This document shows, piece after piece, positions 8,589-18,197 of a DNA stretch of 64,000 nt. Position 1 is the stretch's first letter. Every line of letters starts with the position of its first letter. The notes beneath the pieces are model-generated. The model was not told where the DNA came from, searched no databases, and was given only the letters and a program-made list of their open reading frames with translations. The DNA is from Shewanella basaltis. Lineage in GTDB: Bacteria > Pseudomonadota > Gammaproteobacteria > Enterobacterales > Shewanellaceae. A program made the position numbers and the translations under genes. The stretch spans positions 336,008-400,007 of the forward strand of contig NZ_JAKILA010000001.1 in the NCBI RefSeq assembly GCF_023283885.1, read 5' to 3'.

Positions 8589-9014
8589 TTAGCTGTTAGC
8601 CTGCGAGCATACTGGGCCCGTTAACACAGCTAATTGCTGACGCACATTATCGGTTAATGGTTCGCTTTTTTCGGTTTGGTAGTTGTAGTGCACCATGGTG
8701 GTGGTCGCTTGTGCGGTTTGTTTACCGTGTTGCCAACAGCTTTGTACAATATCAAAACTGCTGTTACCCAAACGGCTAATATGGGTTTTTACTGTCACTT
8801 CAGTGCCGTAGTAAGTAGGGGCGGTAAAAGCGATGGTAAAACCGGCAATAATCATGTTCCACTTGGTTAAATCTTGCCCCGGATTGACAATATCAAAAAT
8901 AGGCTCGCGTGCTGCTTCAAACCAAACGGGTATCACTGTGTTATTGATGTGTCCTAGTGCGTCGGTTTCACAAAAACGCGGTTTAAGGGTCATGCTAAAT
9001 TGAGTATCAGCCAC
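8589..9014 (-). CDS. Hotdog-fold acyl-CoA thioesterase (4HBT family)
   Basis: 141 aa from GTG at 9014, chosen because AAAGGA lies six bases before it; a longer frame from ATG 9044 would place that RBS inside the gene. CETDALGHINNTVIPVWFEAAREPIF is the hotdog active-site element. YQTEKSEPLTDNVRQQL closes the fold. Likely a cytoplasmic thioesterase of the YbgC/FcbC branch. It is convergent with and abuts the GNAT gene; the lipase downstream is on the same strand but 59 bp away. Confidence 0.83.
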   Translation of the reverse strand: MADTQFSMTLKPRFCETDALGHINNTVIPVWFEAAREPIFDIVNPGQDLTKWNMIIAGFTIAFTAPTYYGTEVTVKTHISRLGNSSFDIVQSCWQHGKQTAQATTTMVHYNYQTEKSEPLTDNVRQQLAVLTGPVCSQANS

Positions 9015-9072
9015 AATAAATCCTTTATTATTATAATGTATCAATGTGAAGCCATTCTAACGACACATCTCG

Positions 9073-9861
9073 CTACAGGTCATCAAAAAAATCTTTATCA
9101 CGAATATATTTGTGCATGTAATGAGAGGCAAAAGGCGACAACAACCAACTGGCAAAACTCAATACAAAACGCTTAAAAGGCGAAATATTGTCATAAATAC
9201 GCTCGTTATGCAGCCACAGCATACGCCCAACATGATGAAACATCCCCGGCAGGGGCGGTAAAAATGTCACCACATCAACGCCACAACAAATTCGATATGT
9301 GCGCCTGTGCAATAAATATTGGCGCTTAAAACTGCCAAAACCCGGTGCAGGTTGACCAAATGTCACCACGCGCTTTATTGATTTTATGTATTGGCGCTCT
9401 AGCCTGTCGGCCGCCAAGATTGCCATCGCACCACCAGATGAATGCCCTGTAAGCGTGACTCTTTTTCCCAATAAAATCAGCGGGCTCACAATGGCATTTA
9501 ACTGCTGATAAATACTAACGTCACGTTGATAATCAGGCGCACATGGGTTACTAGGCTGCTCGAGTAAATAATCGTAACCCGCATGCACATGATAACGACA
9601 ACCAACAAAACGTTTCACTTTGGGTAAACAATAAATATTGATAAGCCACTCGTGTAGCGTTTGCGAGCCCCTAAACACCACCAGCACCTCAGGGTGATCA
9701 TCACGCCACAAAACCCGCGCACAAATATGTCCCCAACGATTGGCAATTTCGGCATAATTATCAGGTGAGAATCCCAAACTTTGCGGATCAAAGTCGGTTT
9801 GATACGTTACCTTACAGAGCACTGCGTAACGTTCATATTGGTAACGCTTAAGCTTTTTCAC
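9073..9861 (-). CDS. Lipase class 3 family alpha/beta hydrolase
   Basis: 262 aa. The nucleophile elbow TGHSSGGAMAILAA and the preceding VVFRGSQTLHEWL (oxyanion region) are those of class 3 lipases. RVVTFGQPAPGFGSF follows the elbow, and CCGVDVVTFLPPLPGMFHHVG supplies the likely acid and histidine. There is no signal peptide, so it is probably cytoplasmic or membrane-associated through the basic C-terminal tail. It lies downstream of an acyl-CoA ligase on the same strand but behind that gene's terminator. The natural ester is not known. Confidence 0.8.
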   Translation of the reverse strand: MKKLKRYQYERYAVLCKVTYQTDFDPQSLGFSPDNYAEIANRWGHICARVLWRDDHPEVLVVFRGSQTLHEWLINIYCLPKVKRFVGCRYHVHAGYDYLLEQPSNPCAPDYQRDVSIYQQLNAIVSPLILLGKRVTLTGHSSGGAMAILAADRLERQYIKSIKRVVTFGQPAPGFGSFKRQYLLHRRTYRICCGVDVVTFLPPLPGMFHHVGRMLWLHNERIYDNISPFKRFVLSFASWLLSPFASHYMHKYIRDKDFFDDL

Positions 9862-9928
9862 ATCCTATGGCCTGCCAGGTAAGACAGACTTGAGCATAAG
9901 ACAAAAAGATGACAATTCAGTGAACAAC

Positions 9929-9950
9929 AAAAAGGACGCATCATGCGCCC
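9929..9950 (-). terminator. Terminator of the acyl-CoA ligase gene
   Basis: On the minus strand GGCGCAT-GATGCGTCC forms a compact hairpin followed by five T, 23 bp after the ligase stop. Confidence 0.7.
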
Positions 9951-9972
9951 TCTGGCTTAAACACTCAAACCA

Positions 9973-11766
9973 TTAGCTAGTATACATAGCATTAATTTCG
10001 TTATGGTATTTACTGTAAATCATTTTACGACGCAACTTTAAAGTTGGCGTAATCAGTCCAGATTCCATGGAGAATGCTTCGTGCAATAAGGTGAACTTTT
10101 TAATTTTTTCAAAGCCCGCTAACTCATGTTGCAGCTCAATTAACCGCTGCTCAAAATGCGCGATAACTTGTGAGTGGCGTAATAATTCAATCGGGTTTTC
10201 GACATGAATACCTTGCGCAGTGGCCCAGGTATTTAACGCTTCAAATGCTGGCACAATAAGGGCAGACACGTAATTGCGAGCATCGGCAACAATAGCCACT
10301 TGCTCAATAAACGGACAACAGGCAACCTTACCTTCAACGCGCTGCGGGGCAATGTATTTACCGTTAGAGGTTTTCATTAACTCTTTAATGCGGTCAGTAA
10401 TGTACAAGTTACCTTGCTCGTCGATACGCCCTGCATCACCGGTTTTTAGCCAGCCATCTTCAAAGGCTTCGGCGGTGTCATCTGGGCGATTGTAATAACC
10501 GCGCATGACGGTGTCACCACGCACTAAAATCTCATCGTCTTTACCCAGCTTAATTTGCATAGCTTCTAACGGCTTACCGTTTGAGCCTGGTACACGATTG
10601 TCCAAAGTATTACAGGTCACTGTGGCGCAAGTTTCGGTCATGCCATACCCACACAATACTGGCACACCAATACTGTGAAAAAAACTGCCCACATTAACAT
10701 CTAATGCTGCGCCGCCCACTGGCATAAACTTAAGCCGGCCGCCAAGCACTTGCTGTAATTTGCTGTAAACCAGTTTGTTAGCCAGTTTCCACTGGGCACT
10801 TAGCCATAAATTCGGCTTAGCGCGGCCTTGGCTGACGTCAAACTGACGCTGACCAACGTTTATCGCCCAGGCAAATAATGCTTGGCGTGTTTTAGGCGCT
10901 TTGCCGACGTTGTCATGTACGGCGCTGTAAATTTTTTCTAAAAAGCGCGGTACTGCGCACAAAGTGTGTGGCTTAACGGCAACGAGAGCGTGTTTAATTT
11001 TATTGGTGTCGTTTAAGTAAACATTATGTCCGCCACGGCACAATACATACATGCTCCAACCGCGCTCAAATACATGGCTTAACGGCAAAAAGGCTAATGA
11101 CACATCGCCTACGGTAAAAGGCAGTTTTTGGTCATGCTGGCTGATCATCGACGCAAAATTGCGGTAATCGATCATCACCCCTTTTGGGTTGCCAGTGGTG
11201 CCTGAGGTGTAAATCAGCGTCAGTAAGTCATCGAGATTAGTATTGGCTAATCGGCGGGTTAACTCATCAGTTACGCTTGGGTTAAATTGGGCGGTTAATA
11301 GCGAGTCAAAGTGCAGGTGATTGTCGGCTTTTAAGGTTACATTGGCATCAAATACCACAATATGTTGCACGCTGCTGGCTTGCTCGGCAATGTCACACGC
11401 CATGTCATATTGCTGCTGATTACCGGCAAAAATTAATTTAGCTTGGGCATCGTTAACAATAAACACCGCTTGTTCCAGTGTACTGGTTGGGTAAACTGGC
11501 ACCACCACATTACGCGCTTTAAGTGCACCTATATCGGCACAAGTCCATTGTGGGCAGTTTTGTGACAATATCACCACTTTGTCTTGCACTTGTAAGCCAA
11601 ACTCAATCAGTAATTGGGCAACTGAATCGGTTAATGCATTAAATTGCTGCCAAGTCACAGTATGCCAAGGTGCGGGCATTTCAAAGCCTTCTAGGGCAAT
11701 ATTGTTACCTAAAGACTGACTTTGCTGTTGCAGGAGTCTAACCACGTGATACTGATTTAATGACAT
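9973..11766 (-). CDS. Long-chain acyl-CoA synthetase, AMP-binding (FadD15-like)
   Basis: 597 aa. The P-loop LIYTSGTTGNPKGVMIDY near residue 190, GYGMTETCATVTCN, and GWLKTGDAGRIDEQGNLYITDRIKELMKTSNGKYIAP are the classic adenylate-forming signatures, in order. The last one is the DRxKELxKTSxGKYIxP form typical of long-chain fatty acid ligases of the FadD15/ACSL type. The enzyme activates fatty acid to acyl-AMP and then acyl-CoA at the inner membrane. Length and domain order are complete. It stands alone, with its own terminator. Confidence 0.88.
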   Translation of the reverse strand: MSLNQYHVVRLLQQQSQSLGNNIALEGFEMPAPWHTVTWQQFNALTDSVAQLLIEFGLQVQDKVVILSQNCPQWTCADIGALKARNVVVPVYPTSTLEQAVFIVNDAQAKLIFAGNQQQYDMACDIAEQASSVQHIVVFDANVTLKADNHLHFDSLLTAQFNPSVTDELTRRLANTNLDDLLTLIYTSGTTGNPKGVMIDYRNFASMISQHDQKLPFTVGDVSLAFLPLSHVFERGWSMYVLCRGGHNVYLNDTNKIKHALVAVKPHTLCAVPRFLEKIYSAVHDNVGKAPKTRQALFAWAINVGQRQFDVSQGRAKPNLWLSAQWKLANKLVYSKLQQVLGGRLKFMPVGGAALDVNVGSFFHSIGVPVLCGYGMTETCATVTCNTLDNRVPGSNGKPLEAMQIKLGKDDEILVRGDTVMRGYYNRPDDTAEAFEDGWLKTGDAGRIDEQGNLYITDRIKELMKTSNGKYIAPQRVEGKVACCPFIEQVAIVADARNYVSALIVPAFEALNTWATAQGIHVENPIELLRHSQVIAHFEQRLIELQHELAGFEKIKKFTLLHEAFSMESGLITPTLKLRRKMIYSKYHNEINAMYTS

Positions 11767-11913
11767 TTAACCATAACCTTTTAGCTTACAAGTGTTCCGC
11801 TTTTGTATTCTACCTGAAGCTAAAAAAAATCATAAGAGCTTTTGCTCTATTTGTGCGATTAACATCACTTTTACGCACCATACTTATCGACTATAAAGCC
11901 TCATAATAAGCAT

Positions 11914-13206
11914 TTACGGTGCGGTAACACCAAATTTCCAGAGTTGCCCCTGCCCCCACCTTAATGCCAGCACACCAAGCAGGGTTAACGGAATATCCAG
12001 CAGCAGCCAAGGAGTAATGCTGTCGTGATCTCTTAGCGCAGCAAAGCTCATAGACACGATGATAGAGTGTGCAAATACCACTAACATTGCCGCGGTAGCT
12101 TGGTGACTGTTTCGACAGGCAGATCCAATACCAAGCATAATTGCACAGCCCCAAAAGGTACTTAACCCTAAATGAAGTAAAAACAGCAGGCTAAGCTCTG
12201 GTTTAAATGAAGCATTTAATAAGCCTATACAGGTCACAATGAGTACCATCGCTGCAATAAAACGATATTGACTGCGGAAAAAGGCGTCTTTCATCCCCTT
12301 TAAACCACTGTAACTAGGCAATAAAAATAAGGTTTCGGTTGCACGCCAACGTTGAATGCGGCTCCAATGAATCACAGCACAGCTGATCACTGAAAATTGA
12401 GCAATTAAAAATACAATAGGCAGATCAATATCAAACAGCCACGAAAACAACATTAATCCGACTGCGATAACAGGCAAGGCCAACATCATCATGGTCAATA
12501 CTGGGCCAATAAAGAAATTCATTGGATGAAACAGGCGCTCAAATTTAGCTACCCACGCCACGCCTTTAATGCTCGGTAACCACATCCAGCCCATTTGCAC
12601 AGCATTGAGGTACACCACTCGTGCGTCACTGTTCCAGCTCAGTTGCCGACATAACCCCACCACACGATAAAACAGCATGGCAACAATAATTAAACTGGCC
12701 CACTGTGACAAACGAGAAGATAGCTCATCTAAAAATGGCACCGCAATAAACAGCGCAAACGATAAATGAAAATAGTGACTGCGCCATAGGCATAACCACA
12801 CAAAACCAAGCCCTACCGCAACGGCCAACCATAATTGCGCTATCACTTCATATGCCGAAAAAATCACACAGGCCAACACCTGAAAACCTATAACCGTAAT
12901 GGCAATGGTCAGCGCCTGTTGCAATACCTTAGCTTGATAACCTGGAATTAATTGGCTGGTCTCAGTCGCCACTAACCGATTTAACTGCCAGGCAATACCT
13001 GCAGCAGCCGAAACAGTCGACATAGCAAAAACCAAACTCACCACGTCGGTTTTTCCGCTAATTAACAACGCAAGCCCAAGCACTAGCCCAAGCAAGCTTG
13101 TGCCTAAAAAGCTGACACAGCCTAAATCATATAACCACAGGCGTAACATACCTTGGTATGGTTTACACCAAGTGGCGAGCGGTGGTCTGGTTTGCTCAAT
13201 ACTCAT
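11914..13206 (-). CDS. ABC transporter permease-like membrane protein
   Basis: 430 aa with about ten hydrophobic segments spread over the whole length and charged loops such as RIQRWRATETLF. It has no ATPase motif. The ATG overlaps the stop of the ATPase gene by four bases, so the two are translationally coupled and the protein is very likely the membrane partner. The arrangement GntR-ATPase-permease matches YtrABC-type systems, whose cargo is usually unknown. No close family could be named from sequence alone. Confidence 0.75.
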   Translation of the reverse strand: MSIEQTRPPLATWCKPYQGMLRLWLYDLGCVSFLGTSLLGLVLGLALLISGKTDVVSLVFAMSTVSAAAGIAWQLNRLVATETSQLIPGYQAKVLQQALTIAITVIGFQVLACVIFSAYEVIAQLWLAVAVGLGFVWLCLWRSHYFHLSFALFIAVPFLDELSSRLSQWASLIIVAMLFYRVVGLCRQLSWNSDARVVYLNAVQMGWMWLPSIKGVAWVAKFERLFHPMNFFIGPVLTMMMLALPVIAVGLMLFSWLFDIDLPIVFLIAQFSVISCAVIHWSRIQRWRATETLFLLPSYSGLKGMKDAFFRSQYRFIAAMVLIVTCIGLLNASFKPELSLLFLLHLGLSTFWGCAIMLGIGSACRNSHQATAAMLVVFAHSIIVSMSFAALRDHDSITPWLLLDIPLTLLGVLALRWGQGQLWKFGVTAP

Positions 13207-14072
13207 CGGTGCAGCTCCATAAACAGCTGTTCTAGATTCAATGATTTTTCAAGCTGTACGCCCACAACAACTTCTGCGTTACCTTGGGTGTCTACCAGCA
13301 CAGCTTGCCCCGTTTGGCTCAATATTGTGTAGTTTGCAGGTAGCTGGGTGTCGTCACTAATAGTGAGCAATTTAACTTCTTCACGCAGGGCATCAATTTC
13401 TTTAAACAGCACTAACTCGCCTTTTTTAATTAACGCTACATGGCTGGCGACACGCTCTAAATCTGAGGTAATGTGCGATGAAAATAATACCGCCGAACCT
13501 GACTCAAGCGCGAGATCAAACAAGTCACCCATAAATTGGCGACGAGCAATAGGATCAAGGCTGGCCACGGGTTCATCGAGCAACAATAGCGTTGGTCGAT
13601 ACGCCATCGCCATGATCAATGCTAACGATTGACGCTGACCCACTGACAATTTTTGCACCGCTTGAGTGACATCTAAATCAAAGCGTTTTAACCAATCTTG
13701 TTCTAAGGCAGTGTCCCAATTGGGGTAAAAGCTGCGATGTAATTCTAACGCCTTATCGACAGTGAAACCTTCGTAGCCAAAAGGCTGTTGTGGCACGTAG
13801 CCAATGCGCTGTTTAGCTTCGTTAGAAAGGTTTTCAGGCGACTCGCCTAGGGTATTGATGTTACCGCTATCGATATCAACAATGCCTAACGCACAGCGCA
13901 TTAGGGTCGATTTACCCGCGCCATTTTGGCCTAATAATCCCACCACCATCCCAGGGTAAAGCGTCATCGACAAATCAATTAATACCTTATGCCCTGCCGC
14001 AGACTTGTCTGCTGCTGCATAGACTTTATTAACTAAATTAAACTGTAAAACGGGTTGTTCTGCGGCTTCCAT
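13203..14072 (-). CDS. ABC transporter ATP-binding protein (YtrB-like)
   Basis: 289 aa. Walker A GLLGQNGAGKSTLM, Q-loop YVPQQPFGYEGF, signature LSVGQRQSLAL, Walker B LLLLDEPVASLDP and switch FSSHITSDLERVA are all present. I chose the ATG at 14072 because AGGA ends nine bases upstream; an ATG at 14081 would have no spacing and a TTG at 14090 is weak. The C-terminal 70 residues form the small regulatory domain common in YtrB/NatA-type subunits. It is second in the GntR-ATPase-permease operon. Confidence 0.88.
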   Translation of the reverse strand: MEAAEQPVLQFNLVNKVYAAADKSAAGHKVLIDLSMTLYPGMVVGLLGQNGAGKSTLMRCALGIVDIDSGNINTLGESPENLSNEAKQRIGYVPQQPFGYEGFTVDKALELHRSFYPNWDTALEQDWLKRFDLDVTQAVQKLSVGQRQSLALIMAMAYRPTLLLLDEPVASLDPIARRQFMGDLFDLALESGSAVLFSSHITSDLERVASHVALIKKGELVLFKEIDALREEVKLLTISDDTQLPANYTILSQTGQAVLVDTQGNAEVVVGVQLEKSLNLEQLFMELHR

Positions 14073-14109
14073 GTTCGACATTCCTACCAAAATTTAGCTT
14101 AAATAACGG

Positions 14110-14487
14110 CTATTCTTGATGCCAAGATTGCTTGAGCAACTGTTGTAACTCATCGTAATCAACACCTAACTGTTGTGCCTGCTCAACTAATGCCCTGAGT
14201 TGCGGCGCTAATAAACTACTGCCAGACGCTGTATTTGCAGACGTTCTGGCGGCAACGCATGACGGCTGACCACGACGCCGCTCAACCCAGCCTTGATCAA
14301 CAAGTTGCTGCATTGCACGTGACACTGTCATGGGGTTGACCGCCAAATGTTCGGCCAATTGACGCACTGAAGGAAGTACATCCTCAGGTTGCAATTGTCC
14401 GCCAACAATTAAGCGCACAATTTGATCGTGCAATTGTCGATAAATAGGTTCGCCACTACTGGGGTTGACATTTAGTAATTCTAACAT
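14110..14487 (-). CDS. GntR-family regulator, YtrA subfamily
   Basis: 125 aa: a winged helix-turn-helix (PIYRQLHDQIVRLIVGG, VLPSVRQLAEHLAVNPMTVSRAMQQL, WVERRRGQPSCVA) followed only by a short helical dimerisation tail. This short form is the YtrA branch of GntR, which represses linked ABC transporter genes. It is the first gene of the operon with the ATPase and permease; the gap to the ATPase is about 40 bp. A 12-bp palindrome lies just upstream and is a likely autoregulatory site. Confidence 0.85.
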   Translation of the reverse strand: MLELLNVNPSSGEPIYRQLHDQIVRLIVGGQLQPEDVLPSVRQLAEHLAVNPMTVSRAMQQLVDQGWVERRRGQPSCVAARTSANTASGSSLLAPQLRALVEQAQQLGVDYDELQQLLKQSWHQE

Positions 14488-14501
14488 TAGCCTTTAGCAA
14501 C

Positions 14502-14513
14502 TGTATTAATACA
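14502..14513. promoter_or_regulatory. Palindrome TGTATTAATACA between divergent genes
   Basis: A perfect 12-bp palindrome 15 bp upstream of the GntR start and 68 bp before the divergent hydrolase start. A second half-site-like TGATACACTCATACAC follows. It is well placed for a YtrA-type repressor to control both directions; this is inference from position. Confidence 0.45.
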
Positions 14514-14581
14514 TTGATACACTCATACACTAAGTGTTAAGGTATCATAATCGTCATGAAATGCAAAAAGGAAACGTTCCG

Positions 14582-16180
14582 ATGATCAACAGGAAGTTTG
14601 TCAATTCAACCTCAACAGCGCAATTGCGTGCTACAGGTCTATGCCAATCGGTCACTCGAGTGAGTCGCTGGGTCGCTGTGGCAGCTGCGATATTAGTGGC
14701 TAATTACAGCAGTGCAGAAACCACAGACACACTCGTGGCTGAGCCCGCTAAAACAACCACATGTTATTTAGACGGCCTAGACGAACAGTTTCAGTGCGGC
14801 AAAATCACTGTACCTGAAAACCCTAAGCAAGTTGACGGTAAGCAAATCGATATTCACTTTGCCATTTTGCCTGCAATAAAAAATACCCATCCAGATGAAG
14901 CATTACTCGCCATTTCTGGTGGTCCTGGCCAATCGGCAATTGAAAATGCAGCCGGGTTTAACCGTATGCTGACCAAAGTACGCCAACAACGCGATATTTT
15001 GCTCATTGACCAACGCGGTACAGGCCAATCAAATTTGTTATCTTGCGATGATGAAAATATGTCGGTTCTAAGCATCAATGATAGCGAACTGGACACAGTC
15101 GCGATGACCGAAGCTTGTCTCGCCTCAATTGATGCCGATGTCACTCAATATGGTAGCAATAACGCCGTCAAAGACTTTGAAGCAGTGCGTCAATTTTTAG
15201 GTTACCAAAAACTGCACCTCTACGGTATTTCGTATGGCTCTCGTATGGCACAGTTGTACATGCGCCGTTACCCTGAAGCACTTGCCACAGTCACCTTAGA
15301 TGGCGTTGTGCCAATGCAACAAAGTTTAGTCGCCATTGGTAGCTCCATTGAACGTGGTTTAAATGTGCTATGGCGTGACTGTCAAAGCAACTCAGAATGC
15401 CAACAGCATTTTCCTGATTTAGTGAACAACTACAATACAGTAGACCAGTTGCTCGCAACCGCCCCAATCAGTCAGCAAGTTCGCGATCCTCGAACAAACG
15501 AGTTAGCAGAATTTATGCTGACACGCGGTAAATTTACTGGTGCGATTCGTATGGCCATGTATATGCCCAACATTCGCGCGCTGATCCCACATGCGATTCA
15601 TCAGGCCGCCCAAGGTAATTATCAACCAATACTTGGTATTTATACATTAACAGCCGACAGCACAGACATCGCCTTAGGCATGCATTCGTCGGTAGTCTGT
15701 GGTGAAGATATTCACCGCATCACTGAGCAAATGCGTAAAGATGCTAAAGAATCTTACATCGCCGGTAGCATGCTAGATGGCCTGGTCAAAACCTGTGAGG
15801 GTTGGCCAATCCCACCAGAAGATGACAGCTTTGGCCAGCCAATCGATAGCGATATCCCTACACTCTTACTCTCTGGTGAACTCGATCCTGCTACACCGCC
15901 TAACTGGGGAGCCATGGCACAGGAAAAGCTAACAAAATCAAAACATTTTATTGCACCTTACGCCACCCACGGGGTTGCCTATCAAAGTTGTGGCAATGAT
16001 TTAATTGCACAATTAGTCGATCAAGGCTCATTAAAAGACATTAATGGCGATTGTTTACAAAAAGACGTACGCCGCAGCTTTTATCTTAATGCCAATACCG
16101 TAGAAGCACTGCCTACGGTTAATACACCAAACGCAATACAAACAACAGCACCAGCAAATACCGCTGCTGATAAGGAATAG
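14582..16180 (+). CDS. Exported alpha/beta hydrolase with TAP-like C-terminal domain
   Basis: 532 aa from ATG 14582, preceded by AAGGAAA at good spacing; an in-frame ATG at 14534 lacks one. The N-terminus carries a hydrophobic export segment (WVAVAAAILVANYSSA). The fold shows ISGGPGQSAIENA, LLIDQRGTGQSNLLSC, the nucleophile elbow LYGISYGSRMAQLYMRRYP, and a C-terminal TAP-like domain with LLLSGELDPATPPNWG (acid) and YATHGVAY (His). Members are proline-iminopeptidase-like or tripeptidyl aminopeptidases acting outside the cytoplasm. Its stop is 2 bp from the ATPase gene, so it forms an operon with the NatAB-like exporter. Confidence 0.85.
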   Translation: MINRKFVNSTSTAQLRATGLCQSVTRVSRWVAVAAAILVANYSSAETTDTLVAEPAKTTTCYLDGLDEQFQCGKITVPENPKQVDGKQIDIHFAILPAIKNTHPDEALLAISGGPGQSAIENAAGFNRMLTKVRQQRDILLIDQRGTGQSNLLSCDDENMSVLSINDSELDTVAMTEACLASIDADVTQYGSNNAVKDFEAVRQFLGYQKLHLYGISYGSRMAQLYMRRYPEALATVTLDGVVPMQQSLVAIGSSIERGLNVLWRDCQSNSECQQHFPDLVNNYNTVDQLLATAPISQQVRDPRTNELAEFMLTRGKFTGAIRMAMYMPNIRALIPHAIHQAAQGNYQPILGIYTLTADSTDIALGMHSSVVCGEDIHRITEQMRKDAKESYIAGSMLDGLVKTCEGWPIPPEDDSFGQPIDSDIPTLLLSGELDPATPPNWGAMAQEKLTKSKHFIAPYATHGVAYQSCGNDLIAQLVDQGSLKDINGDCLQKDVRRSFYLNANTVEALPTVNTPNAIQTTAPANTAADKE

Positions 16181-16182
16181 TC

Positions 16183-16917
16183 ATGATTACTGTTGCAAAC
16201 TTAACCAAAAAAATTGGCGATGTGCAGGCATTAGACAATCTCAGTTTTAGTGCTGAAAACGGCCAGATTACCGGATTACTCGGCCCAAATGGCGCCGGTA
16301 AAACCACCTGTTTACGCACCCTGTTTGGCTTACTTAAGCCCGACTCAGGTACCGCCATGGTAGACAATATTGACGTCGCGATTGACCCAATAGGCGCCAA
16401 AAAGCAATTAGGATTATTCCCCGACCCATTTGGTTTATATGAACGCCTAACACCGCGTGAATATATCTGCTTTTTTGCAGAGTTAAGCGGTATGTCACGC
16501 AAACAAGCCAAAGAAGCCACCGCCAATGTGATTGCCCAGCTAAAGCTAGAAGACATTAGCGACCGCCGTTGTAAAGGCTTTTCACAAGGCCAGAGGATGA
16601 AAACCGCTTTAGCGCAAGCCATTGTGCATCAGCCAAGTAATATCATTTTAGATGAACCCACCCGTGGGCTTGATGTGATGAGCACCCGCTTACTGCGCGA
16701 CATCTTATTGCAGCTTAAAGCACAGGGGCATTGTGTGTTGTTTTCAAGCCATGTTATGCAAGAGGTTGCCGCCTTATGTGACCGCGTCATTGTAATGGCA
16801 AACGGCAAAGTGGTCGCCATTGGTAGCCCAGACGAACTGTGTCAGCAAACGGGCAAAGACTCACTAGAAGATGCATTTATCGAACTTATCGGTACTGACG
16901 AAGGGATTGCAGCATAA
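16183..16917 (+). CDS. ABC-2 exporter ATP-binding protein (NatA-like)
   Basis: 244 aa. Walker A GLLGPNGAGKTTCLR, Q-loop GLFPDPFGLYERLT, signature FSQGQRMKTALAQAI, Walker B IILDEPTRGLD and switch FSSHVMQEVAALCD are complete. The form is that of NatA-type ATPases, which pair with one membrane subunit that has a large external loop. RBS AAGGAA lies within the end of the hydrolase gene, and the stop overlaps the start of the permease gene (ATAATGA). Confidence 0.9.
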   Translation: MITVANLTKKIGDVQALDNLSFSAENGQITGLLGPNGAGKTTCLRTLFGLLKPDSGTAMVDNIDVAIDPIGAKKQLGLFPDPFGLYERLTPREYICFFAELSGMSRKQAKEATANVIAQLKLEDISDRRCKGFSQGQRMKTALAQAIVHQPSNIILDEPTRGLDVMSTRLLRDILLQLKAQGHCVLFSSHVMQEVAALCDRVIVMANGKVVAIGSPDELCQQTGKDSLEDAFIELIGTDEGIAA

Positions 16918-18050
16918 TGAAAATGATATTCACAATGGTGCGCAAAGAGTTAATCGATGCGGCACGCGACAAACGTTCAGTTATGGCAGGGCTTTATTAT
17001 GCCATTGGTACGCCACTTATCATGTGTGGTTTATTTATGGTACTGATTGGCCAATTATCTAGCCCTGAAGACTTAAATATTCACATCAAAAATGCCAATA
17101 ACGCCCCCGATCTCGTGCGTTACTTAAGCAATAACGGCATCAACCACGCAGATGATGAGCAAGCAAACAAAATCACCTTAACCATTAGTGACGATTACGC
17201 CGCTAATATGGCGAAAGCCAAACAAGCCGAAGTATTATTAGTTGCTGATAATTCAGATGAAAAGCTGCAAAAATCGATTAATCGACTCGAGCGTCAACTA
17301 CAAGCATACAGCTCAGAAATGGGCAGTATTCGACTGATTGCCAGAGGCATTAATCCGAGCATTACTCAGCCCATTAAAATCAATGTGCAAGACAAGGCCA
17401 CCGCCGACTCAAAAGGCGGAATGATTTTAGGCCTCGCCATTTTCACCATGATGTACTCGGTGTTTATTTCGGGCATGAACCTGGCAATCGACACCAGTGC
17501 TGGCGAGCGTGAGCGTAACTCACTTGCGTTACTGCTCAGCCACCCAATGAGCACCCGTCAACTGGTATTAGGCAAAATTATCGCCGTGACCTGCTTTGCA
17601 CTGCTAGGGTTAGTCTTAATCTTATTGGTGTCAAAGGTGGCATATCCGTTTGTGCCTTGGCAACAAATCGGTTTTACCGTCAACATTAGCCAGGACTTTA
17701 TGGGGCTAATGCTGTTAGTGGGTATTCCTGTGGCGTTAATGGCTGCAACCTTGCAATTGTACGTGTCATTTATGGCCAAAACCTTTAAAGAAGCGCAGTC
17801 ATACTTAACCATGGTGTTATTTGTGCCGCTGGCACTGTCGATGGCAGCCAGTTACAACATTGCCCCAGACGTTTTGCAGTGGTTACCGGTATCGGGTCAA
17901 CAGCAAGCATTAATGGACTTTATTAAAGGCCGCGACATACCCATGATGCAGTTAATCGTGTCATCGGTAGCCACGTTAATTATTGCTGTCGCACTGGCAG
18001 TAGGATTAGAAAAATCATTAAAAAGTGAAAAAGTGGTTTTTGGCTTATAA
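16917..18050 (+). CDS. ABC-2 type permease (NatB-like)
   Basis: 377 aa. One N-terminal membrane segment (YYAIGTPLIMCGLFMVLIG), an extracytoplasmic domain of about 150 residues (rich in charged helices, NRLERQLQAYSSEMG), then five membrane segments starting at GMILGLAIFTMMYSVFISG. SAGERERNSLALLLSHPMSTRQLVLGKI is the coupling-helix sequence of NatB-type permeases. It starts within the stop of the ATPase gene. Such systems export sodium, peptides or lipids; coupling with a secreted peptidase hints at peptide or bacteriocin defence, but that is inference. Confidence 0.88.
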   Translation: MKMIFTMVRKELIDAARDKRSVMAGLYYAIGTPLIMCGLFMVLIGQLSSPEDLNIHIKNANNAPDLVRYLSNNGINHADDEQANKITLTISDDYAANMAKAKQAEVLLVADNSDEKLQKSINRLERQLQAYSSEMGSIRLIARGINPSITQPIKINVQDKATADSKGGMILGLAIFTMMYSVFISGMNLAIDTSAGERERNSLALLLSHPMSTRQLVLGKIIAVTCFALLGLVLILLVSKVAYPFVPWQQIGFTVNISQDFMGLMLLVGIPVALMAATLQLYVSFMAKTFKEAQSYLTMVLFVPLALSMAASYNIAPDVLQWLPVSGQQQALMDFIKGRDIPMMQLIVSSVATLIIAVALAVGLEKSLKSEKVVFGL

Positions 18051-18197
18051 ACCAGTGTTAATAACACTGTGTGTCAAAGTCATACATAACCAACATTGTT
18101 AGCACCTAGTAAAAGCATCCGTTAAACATCCTCTCGCCTTAACCACGTAAATTAAGGCGAGAAAACAACCCACAACTGCATAAATTAAGGAGTGATT

